Source: Pinguiococcus pyrenoidosus
Taxonomy: Eukaryota > Sar > Pinguiophyceae > Pinguiochrysidales > Pinguiochrysidaceae
NCBI GenBank assembly: GCA_019677205.1
Contig: JAAMXY010000744.1
Span: 7,631 to 23,480, forward strand
Direction of reading: 5' to 3'
DNA: 15,850 nucleotides
Shown here in pieces: positions 9,622 through 15,850 of this stretch. Within the stretch, counting starts at the first letter, position 1, and every line of letters begins with the position of its first letter. A model generated the notes under the pieces. That model did not search any database and had not been told where the DNA came from. It was given only the letters and a program-made list of their open reading frames with translations. The position numbers and the translations under genes were made by a program.

Positions 9622-9752
9622 TGGAGGGGATTGGATTCGGGTTGGGCTGGATTGGGTTGGGTTGAGGTCCGGTGAGGTTGGGTTGGGATGGGTTGGGTTG
9701 AGGTCAGGTCAGGTCAGGTGAGGTTGGGATGGGATGGGTTGGATCGAGCTTA
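9622..9752 (+). repeat. G-rich degenerate repeat tract (GGTTG/GGTCA units)
   Basis: The tract is made of imperfect short units such as GGGTTG, GGGATG, GAGGTC and three adjacent AGGTC copies. It includes a perfect four-run quadruplex pattern, GGGTTGGGATGGGTTGGG, at 9680-9697. It begins about 17 nt after the dioxygenase stop codon, so it is probably in the 3' UTR or termination region. The plus strand is almost free of C. Confidence 0.85.
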
Positions 9753-10240
9753 GGTGAGGGGCAATCGACAAGTTTCCGATAGGTTTGCCTGAGAGCTGTC
9801 GGAGCATGCAACGAATCAAGGGGCAGAAGGAGATTGAATCAGGTATGATAGAGACTGCAATCTGTCGTGTGACATTAGATGTACAGACTTTCAAGGACTC
9901 CACAGCGTGTATCAGTACTCGTTGTAAAGCAACTATTATGTGTCGCCGCCAACCCAGTTCGCCAGACGCTGGTCTCTCGCGTCAAGTCCTGGAGAAGCGT
10001 GTGTGCACACCATCACCAGGTTGCCAGCCGCCTCGAACAATGCTGACCACGCACGAGTAGAGAACATGTCGTTCTCTACAGTAGTGATTCGAAGCCCCGA
10101 GCAATGCGCTATAGCAAGAGCTCGGCCTCAAGAGAGGTAGGTCTGAGCTCGTCTTCTGCAGAAAAAACCACCATCGAAGAAGTAAGCTGCGGTCGCTCGG
10201 ATTACTCCACACCATCCTGCCATCGGTCGTTGATCGTTCG
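9753..10240. other. Gap with no recognised gene
   Basis: This lies between the G-rich tract and the decamer array, in the space between two convergent genes. I found no frame with family resemblance, no tRNA-like fold and no mobile-element signature. It may hold poly(A) sites for one or both flanking genes. Confidence 0.4.
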
Positions 10241-10340
10241 TCGCTCGTCGTCGTTCGTCGTCGTTCGTCGTCGTTCGTCGTCGTTCGTTGTCGTTCGTCG
10301 TCGTTCGTCGTCGTTCGTCGTCGTTCGTCGTCGTTCGTCG
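10241..10340. repeat. 10-bp tandem array, unit TCGTTCGTCG, ten copies
   Basis: Ten contiguous decamers fill 10241-10340. Eight are perfect; the first has a C for T and the fifth ends TTG. The array is very rich in CpG and ends 91 nt beyond the stop codon of the minus-strand peroxidase gene, so it probably lies in or just beyond that gene's 3' UTR. The open frames across it are simple repeat translations and not genes. Confidence 0.95.
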
Positions 10341-10431
10341 TCCGAAAGGCACTAAGTCCGTACCGTCACTTAAAACTTCAATGCTTCATCTTTTCCTTGA
10401 GTTTCCCCACAAAAGGTGAGCCTCGGCTTTC

Positions 10432-11361
10432 CTAGTCGATCCGGATTCCCTCTTCCGGCTCGAACTTTGCGCCTAGCTCGCTAAGCTTCGCGTGTGCCAC
10501 GGCATAGTCCTCGAAGAACTTGTCCTGGCTCTCCTTGTAGAGCTGCGCGGTGGGCAGGAAGCCCTCGTCGAGGAAGAGGCACTTGTCCGTGTCCAGCTTG
10601 AGCAGATCCGGGTCGGTGTCCTTGTCGGGGACGGTGGCGAAGTAGCTGTTGTCGAAGACGAGCCAGTTCTTGGTCCAGGCGGAGCCTCCAGTGTGGAAGG
10701 TGGCCTCCTTGCCGTCGCCGCGCGGGTTGTGGCTTCCGTCCGTGAACTTGGAGGTCTCCGCTCCGTAGCCAGAACGATCCTTGTACGCCCGGCCGAGGGT
10801 GTGGGCGCCGCTGAGGGCGACGATCTCCTGGTCGTTGAAGCCCATGCGGTAGAAGATGTTGCGCAGGTGCTGCTGCGGCGTCTCCGCGCCGTCGCCGTAG
10901 GTGGGGCCCGCGCCGGGCAGGTTGCCTTCCGCGGGGCACTCGTCCGGACCGGTGGTGTCCAGGCGGCCGTAGCGCATGGGGATCTGGGGGCCTCCGCAGA
11001 GCTCGATGGCCGTGGCCGAGGCCATCTGGATGAGATCCGCGTAGGACACGGCGGGGAACTTCGCCTTCACGGGCTCGAGGATGGCGAGGGCCTTCGTCAA
11101 GCCGGCGTTGGCTCCGTGGTCGATCTCCGGAGAGAAGCGGATGCTGCCGTCGGCCCCGCCCTGCATGGGCCACTCGGCCGTGCTGGAGGCGTCATGGGTG
11201 CCACTGTCGTGCCAGGCCAGGCGCACCAGGATGGGCGCCGAGTTGGTCTCGTCGATGACCTTCTTGAGCTCCTCCTTGCACTCGGTGAGTTGCTGGGTCA
11301 GGGTGGCCACGTCCCCGCTGGAGGCCGCGGCGGCCTTGTTCTTCGAGAGCAAGCTTCCCAT
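10432..11361 (-). CDS. APX: Ascorbate peroxidase, chloroplast-type class I heme peroxidase, 309 aa
   Basis: This enzyme reduces H2O2 to water with ascorbate. The single exon has all class I landmarks: distal R47, W50 and H51 (LVRLAWHDSGTHD), proximal heme ligand H187 (ALSGAHTLGRA), W229 (SAWTKNW), D259 (LDTDK), and R196 in KDRSG at the ascorbate-binding position. Residues 199-227 form a long loop before W229. Chloroplast isoforms have such a loop and cytosolic ones lack it. The C-terminus (AKLSELGAKFEPEEG) also resembles the chloroplast class. However, there is no obvious transit peptide. The protein begins MGSLLSKNK, with Gly2, Ser6 and Lys7 as in N-myristoylation sites, and a helical stretch from about residue 17. 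The frame upstream reaches a stop at about 11446 without another ATG. A spliced upstream targeting exon cannot be excluded. Confidence 0.95.
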   Translation of the reverse strand: MGSLLSKNKAAAASSGDVATLTQQLTECKEELKKVIDETNSAPILVRLAWHDSGTHDASSTAEWPMQGGADGSIRFSPEIDHGANAGLTKALAILEPVKAKFPAVSYADLIQMASATAIELCGGPQIPMRYGRLDTTGPDECPAEGNLPGAGPTYGDGAETPQQHLRNIFYRMGFNDQEIVALSGAHTLGRAYKDRSGYGAETSKFTDGSHNPRGDGKEATFHTGGSAWTKNWLVFDNSYFATVPDKDTDPDLLKLDTDKCLFLDEGFLPTAQLYKESQDKFFEDYAVAHAKLSELGAKFEPEEGIRID

Positions 11362-11640
11362 TGCGGTCCGGCGTCGCGCAGCTTGCAGGGGCTCCTGGAC
11401 TTGTGTCGGGGCACGTGTACCTGGCCGGGAAGCCGCCGTAAGGGACCTATCGATCGAGCCTCTTCAGGATTTGCGGTCCTGGAATCTTCAGCGGAGAAAA
11501 ACGCTGCGTCAGCAGAATTTTGGATTCCTTCCTCCTTCTCCGGTCGCGTAGGACGGCGAAGTAAGGACGGCGGTTGTATGCAAAAGATATTCTTCGCCTT
11601 CCTTATTCCACGCAAACATCCCAAGGAGAAACGAAAGACG

Positions 11641-11760
11641 TTTCATTTACGGTTATAGAAATAAGAATAATAAAATATGATAATTTATGAAAAATACTGG
11701 TGGTATAAAGTTTGAAATAGAATTTTTGGGCATCCGTCGTTTTTGAAAATCATCGTAACC
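11641..11760. other. AT-rich island in the gap upstream of APX
   Basis: By hand count, 11641-11700 is about 18% GC, in sharp contrast with its GC-rich surroundings; AT-richness continues to about 11760. It holds AATAAA on the plus strand (about 11669) and TATAAA (11704-11709). It lies 280-400 nt upstream of the APX start codon, so it could be promoter DNA, a nucleosome-depleted region or a replication-initiation-like element. No gene is seen in it. Confidence 0.6.
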
Positions 11761-11921
11761 GCGATCGGTTGCTTCTTTCTCCATGGGCGCTCGCATCCGA
11801 GAAGCAATAACCTCGAAGCTCGCACACCTTGTTTGCTGGGCAACGCAACTTGCGCTTCATGAGTCCTGAAGCGCTTGCTGAACGCCGCAGCCAGCCATCG
11901 CAGCCAAGCAACGCATGCTCC

Positions 11922-11923
11922 CA

Positions 11924-11970
<47 letters not shown>

Positions 11971-12001
11971 TCGCACGCACGCACGCACGGCCGCACGCAC
12001 A
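11922..12001. repeat. ACGC tetranucleotide microsatellite
   Basis: The unit CACG/ACGC repeats perfectly over 11922-11970, about twelve units. It continues to 12001 with two short interruptions (a T at 11971 and GC at 11990-11991). It is alternating purine-pyrimidine, a class of sequence able to adopt Z-DNA. Frames through it encode only HART- or ACVR-type repeats and I do not treat them as genes. Confidence 0.95.
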
Positions 12002-12786
12002 CGTCACTCGTCTCCACGCTTGCTTCTCATGTCATGCATGGCTCCTGATGTCGCTGCCGCCCTGCCTCCTGCCTGTTCTGGAGCTGCCTGTTGCTTCTGG
12101 AGCCGCCTGTTCCCCCCCTCTCGAAAGCCCACCTCGCTCCCCAGTCCAGAACACTAGCGATATCTAAAAAGTCTCCGCCGGGAAACGAGCGAGCGGCCGT
12201 CCCCGCAGGTGCGAAGTCGCCGTCCACCACTTCGGCGGAAGCCTCGCATCGCTATTGTCCTGCCGCCGCTCTCCCGCCGCTCTCTTGCCGTTCCGCGGAC
12301 GCGTTTTTTGGAATTCCGATTCCGAGCGTCTGCATTGGCCGGCGTGCTCGTCAGAAGCCTTCAGCAATCGAGCTGTTGGTCAACGGCAGGACGCAGCATT
12401 TGGATCGCGGGGGATCACCAATCAGGAGATTCCAGCCGGCTGGGGTTGACTCCGCATCGTTCAGCTCCTCCAGCCCGGGCGTCAGTTGCAGCTATGCCGT
12501 ATGCACCCATATAGAGCGCAACCGGCCGCCGAGGGATTCTTCGCAACGTCATCCGCGGCAATCATTGGTGACCGGAGCGCCTGAGCCGCTATCATGACGC
12601 AGATCCATCCAATACGTCTTTGCTAAAGCTAGCCAACACGCCAAACGTCTTCGCAAGTGGAACGGAAACCCTCAGCCACGCGCGAAGCTTTGGCCTCGTT
12701 GACGCCCCTCTGACTCCGGGCGCCGTTGCCTCCACAATCTCGCCGAGTGCACGTTGCGGGCCCGCCGACCCCCGGCCGCAGGCAGC
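12002..12786. other. Gap upstream of the PP2A B55 gene, no recognised gene
   Basis: About 785 nt of GC-rich sequence separate the microsatellite from the B55 start codon. Several frames are open but none resembles a known family or shows a convincing exon. It probably contains the B55 promoter and 5' leader. A CCGCAG just before the B55 ATG could be the acceptor of an upstream leader intron. Confidence 0.4.
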
Positions 12787-15014
12787 ATGTGGAACGGCAT
12801 GTACTTCCTGCAGAGCTTCCGCAACAGCACCGGCGTCAGCGCGCCGGGCGAGATGGACGAGGAGAAAGACCTCATCTCCAGCCTGGCCTACGGCGACGAC
12901 GGCAAGTTTTTGGCGGCCGGCGACCGCGGAGGCCGCATCACCGTGCTGCAGCAGAATGCAGAGCGGCCCAGGGTGCGTGCGCGACGCCGACGAGCGGCTG
13001 AAAGCCCTTGCGGCGCGTGTTCGAAACCGACTTATTCGCCCTCTCCTCTGCCGACCAGACCGGCGCCGCAAAGTATCACATCGTCACGCAGTTCCAAAGC
13101 CACGACTGCGAGTTCGACTATCTGCGCTCCGCCGAGATCCCGGAGGTCATCAACTCCATGTCGTGGCTCAAGAGCGTGAACAACTCGCAGGTGACGGACC
13201 GAAAAAGCGCCCCCGCCCATCACCGTCGGAGGGTCGTTGACCCGAAGCTTAACCTTGGACTGAGCAACGGATGGGTCGCCTTGCGCAGTTTTTGCTCTCC
13301 ACCAACGACAAGACCATCAAGCTGTGGCGCCTGCGCCAGCGGCGCATGTTCATGGACGCCGAGGAGTCCTTCGACGAGTCCAACTACAACGACATGCAGA
13401 CGGACTCGCAGGAGAGCGGCTGGATGGGCCGGCCGCAGGCGCCGCCGCCGGTCGAGGAGGAGCACGACATCAACAACGTGCAGCTGCCGTCTCTCGCCGC
13501 CGATGGCTTCCAGCCGGTCGCCACGGCCACGCAGGTATGGTGTCGGTGGCGTGCGAGCACCGCGAGCACTGCTAGGACCGTCGAGGATTGGCGAGGATTG
13601 GCAAGGATTGGCCAGGGGATCGACGCTTCTGCTGATGATGCGTCGCTCGTCCTTCTTTGCCTGCCGTCGACAGACGTATCTGCATGGGCACGCCTACCAC
13701 ATCAACAGTGTTTCGGTCTGCAACGACATGGAGACCTTCATCTCCGGCTGTGATCTGCGGGTCAACATCTGGCACCTCGAGCATCCCCTGAAAACCTTCC
13801 AGCTGGTGGACCTGAAGCCACCTGCGATGAGCGAGCTGAGCGAAGTCATCACCGGTAAGGCAGCGGCTTCTTCGCAAGGCGGAAGGGGGTGAAAGGGAGT
13901 CTGAGCACCGACCACAGGCGCCGCGGCGCACCCGACCCACGGGAACATCGTTGGATACGCCACGTCTCGCGGGATCGTCAACATCGTGGACACGAGAATG
14001 CGCGCGAGAGGCGACGCCGGAGACGCCGCGATGACCTTCAAGCACCCTTTAGATGCGAACCTGGACCAGTATGACGCCGAGATTCTCAGCAGCGTCTGCG
14101 ACTTCTCGTTCTCCCCGGGCAGCGGAGGCCTTGGCGGAGGAGGTGAGCAACACCCCCCTCCCGCCGCCGGAGGTTTGCGCCTGCTTCTCCCTCACCATGA
14201 TGATTTCTCAGGGGGCAACGGCTCACTGCTGCTCGCAAGAGACTTTCTCACCATGAAGCTGTACGACATGCGAAAGGCACCCCCCATCTCACCGGTAAGA
14301 TGTCCCAATCGGTTTCAGCAGGAAGGACGGGCTTGCTGAGCCTTGGTTTCCCTCCTTCCCTGCGAAGAACACGCGAGGAAGCGACACGGCGGTCAAGGTC
14401 CTGCCTGTTCAGACGCATCTCCAACCTCGACTACACACTCTCATAGAGCAGGTGCGACGGATTGTGCAAGCTTGGGCCTTCAGACCTCCGCGCGCTTCTT
14501 TGCCAGCTCACGCCGCTCCGTAGGAACTTGTCTTCGAGCGATTTGAGTGCACGATGAGTCCCTGTGGGAACCGGATGGCGACGGGATGCTTCAGCGACAT
14601 CGTCTGCGTCTACAACGATGCTGGAGCTGTCAAAGATGATGTCAAGGTGCCGAGCAAATCGCCTCTTCCCGCCCATCCACAGGCGACGAGGACTAACAAA
14701 GCGCGCGACTCCAAACAGGCTGATCCTCCTGCGGCACAGCCATCTGGTAAGCTCTAGGGACTTCCCATCGTTCCTTCAACAATCCAAAGAGAACTTACGA
14801 ACCCTGTTCTTCCTCCGCAGACGAGTACAATTGGCAGGAGTGCCAAAGATTCCGGGCAACAAGCAATCGCAGCGGGAGGGTTCAGGACGTGCGACGGCAC
14901 GAGCCGCAGTCGGAGATCAGCTGCCGGGTCAGCAGCGCTCAGTGGTCCCCGGACGGCGCCACCGTGGCCTTCACGACGGCAAACCGTTTGTTTTTGTACG
15001 ACGTGTCGCGTTAG
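12787..15014 (+). CDS. PPP2R2: PP2A regulatory subunit B, B55/PR55 type WD40 protein, 9 exons, 517 aa
   Basis: B55 is a WD40 propeller that directs the PP2A core to its substrates. Exons are 12787-12972, 13059-13190, 13289-13534, 13674-13854, 13918-14142, 14212-14294, 14368-14451, 14524-14746 and 14821-15014. All eight introns are GT-AG (63-139 nt) and phases close. The joined protein follows B55 from end to end: DLISSLAYGDDGKFLAAGDR, VTQFQSHDCEFDYLRS, FLLSTNDKTIKLWRL, HGHAYHINSVSVCNDMETFI, DLRVNIWHLE, ARDFLTMKLYDMR, VQTHLQPRLHTLIEQ, ELVFERFECTMSP, and the final blade SSAQWSPDGATVAFTTANRL. It is longer than typical B55 (about 450 aa): residues about 118-185 are acidic and Pro-rich, there is a Gly run near residue 320, and the linker at about 405-480 is extended. 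The first ATG is assumed; another N-terminal exon is possible. Confidence 0.94.
13583..13612 (+). repeat. Three-copy 10-bp repeat inside B55 intron 3
   Basis: The unit GAGGATTGGC occurs twice and AAGGATTGGC once, in direct tandem. They lie inside the 139-nt intron 13535-13673, the longest intron in the gene, so a small tandem expansion may explain its extra length. Confidence 0.85.
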
Positions 15015-15227
15015 TTTGACGTTGGAGGAAGCGCTGCCGAAGGGACACGCGATTCAGTATACAAAGAGCAGGACTCCGTCTGCACGGGCAGTAGAGTCTC
15101 GTCGCCTTATGCCCCAGAAGTTGGGCACAAAGCACGGTTTCTTGACATGGAAAGCTTCTTTGCAGGATAGGGGTGGGCTCTCGCTGGCTAGAGAACAGGA
15201 TGTTGTGCCACCAGTGTAGTTGACGTG

Positions 15228-15233
15228 TTTATT
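15228..15233 (-). terminator. Candidate AATAAA poly(A) signal for the right-edge minus-strand gene
   Basis: AATAAA on the minus strand lies 74 nt past the proposed TAG at 15307-15309. A purine-rich stretch (minus strand) lies between them. The position suits the spliced gene model to its right, but algae do not all use this signal. Confidence 0.4.
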
Positions 15234-15306
15234 GCGCTCCTTCTGTTCCTTGCGCTCCTTCTTTTCCTTGCGCGCCTCCAGCGTCGCCATGATCCGATCT
15301 GACGCG

Positions 15307-15850
15307 CTACCGCGGATTGCGCTCCACGGGCTTCGCTTGTATCTCCAAAGCTGGGCCTGCGTCACGCTTGAACGAAAACGTGTAAGCCTGCTTCCCGCTC
15401 CGCTGTCAAAGATCGGGGAACCGCGAAGAATCCCACTGATCCTATCGTACCTTGGCGGGCAACTTCCGCAGCTTGACGAAGCCTCGGCCGCGTCTTCGAG
15501 TGCTTCGCATCGCCGGCAGGACGTGATTTTCGTTGGTCGTTCTCGTTCCAGCGGCATCTAGTTTGCGCACGTCAAATCTTCGCAGTGTCGGAAACGATGT
15601 CAGAAATCAAGCGAGGACAGAACACGCGGCAGCTGGAAAATCCCTCGCTACTTACGTGTTATTTCTTGCTTGCGCTGAGTATCCCACGCCACGAAGAGCA
15701 ATGCCCTCGTCTGCAGCGGCGCCGAACGACGGCGCTGAGAATGCTGGATGTGCCGACTGCCCTTCGGCTTGATCGTGCAACCAGACTACAGACTCTTCCT
15801 GAAAGTCATAGTAGAACCTCTGACCCTTCGAAAGGAATGGCAGAAGCGTC
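15307..15850 (-). CDS. C-terminal part of an unrecognised spliced gene, possible WW-like element, 133 aa visible
   Basis: Exons on the minus strand are 15850-15656 (open at the window edge), 15577-15451 and 15387-15307. The first intron (78 nt) has a strong donor ACGTAAGT and a CTGAC branch-like site followed by a pyrimidine-containing stretch to GCGAAG. The second intron (63 nt) has donor AAG|GTACGA and acceptor AAGCAG; an earlier in-frame acceptor at 15403-15404 would add five residues. Phases agree and the frame ends at TAG. Near the left of the fragment, GQRFYYDFQEESVVW has the YY...S..W spacing of the second half of a WW domain, though the usual final proline is missing. A basic patch RSTRRRGRGFVKLRKLP follows. 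The gene ends tail-to-tail with B55, 292 nt away. I do not recognise the protein, and the WW suggestion is tentative. Confidence 0.6.

Noticed and set aside
10080-10105. Possible tRNA B-box around GATTCGAAGCC
   Set aside because: The flanking bases do not pair as a T-stem and no D-arm or anticodon arm is found upstream.
5469-11361. MATE, dioxygenase and peroxidase as a biosynthetic or redox gene cluster
   Set aside because: They are adjacent, but the peroxidase is a housekeeping enzyme on the opposite strand and no shared regulatory element is visible, so clustering by function is not supported.
10492-11658. Plus-strand 388-codon open frame
   Set aside because: It is the antisense shadow of the ascorbate peroxidase gene, and its Val/Gly/Leu-rich composition is typical of a reversed GC-rich coding sequence.
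11915-12167. Open frames giving His-Ala-Arg-Thr repeats
   Set aside because: They are direct translations of the ACGC microsatellite and have no other support.
12973-13004. A 32-nt intron in B55 that would keep the segment FETDLFALSSADQ
   Set aside because: It is far shorter than any other intron here. The acceptor at 13057-13058 follows a strong pyrimidine tract, gives an 86-nt intron, and joins directly to conserved B55 sequence.
15054-15557. Minus-strand 167-codon frame containing the Lys/Glu-rich stretch MATLEARKEKKERKEQKER
   Set aside because: It uses a different frame from the spliced gene model, crosses both of that model's splice sites and its proposed stop, and the charged stretch comes from a simple purine-rich tract in the likely 3' UTR.

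Overview
This window is GC-rich eukaryotic nuclear DNA with protein genes on both strands. Four multi-exon genes can be rebuilt with GT-AG introns of about 63-139 nt; two genes have a single exon. There is also a nuclear-type tRNA gene and several GC-rich microsatellites. A chloroplast-type ascorbate peroxidase, and a MATE transporter with a hydrophobic leader that could be a plastid presequence, suggest a photosynthetic protist or alga. I cannot name the lineage from the sequence alone. I see no bacterial, phage, CRISPR or transposon signature.

Layout from left to right. 1-57 (-): 5' part of tRNA-Val(CAC), cut by the window edge. 245-5068 (+): intronless DNA2 nuclease-helicase with a long disordered N-terminus that holds a pure (CAG)15 tract. 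5469-7335 (+): five-exon MATE transporter. 7857-9605 (+): six-exon, membrane-anchored 2-oxoglutarate/Fe(II) dioxygenase. 9606-10431: convergent gap with a G-rich repeat tract and a 10-bp TCG-rich tandem array. 10432-11361 (-): ascorbate peroxidase. 11362-12786: long divergent gap with an AT-rich island and an ACGC microsatellite. 12787-15014 (+): nine-exon PP2A regulatory subunit B55. 15307-15850 (-): the last three exons of an unrecognised gene, cut by the window edge, visible only after splicing and with a possible WW-like element.

The genes mostly serve separate housekeeping roles: DNA replication and repair, transport, oxidation, peroxide removal and phosphatase targeting. I see no operon-like logic. 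The MATE, dioxygenase and peroxidase are neighbours, but that alone does not show a shared pathway.

I did not find a convincing new multi-gene system. The points most worth following up are: (1) a chloroplast-class ascorbate peroxidase that starts with an N-myristoylation-like motif instead of a transit peptide; (2) three copies of a short acidic-hydrophobic motif in the disordered DNA2 N-terminus, next to the polyglutamine run; (3) the spliced minus-strand gene at the right edge; and (4) two introns, in the transporter and the dioxygenase, whose retention would keep the reading frame open.
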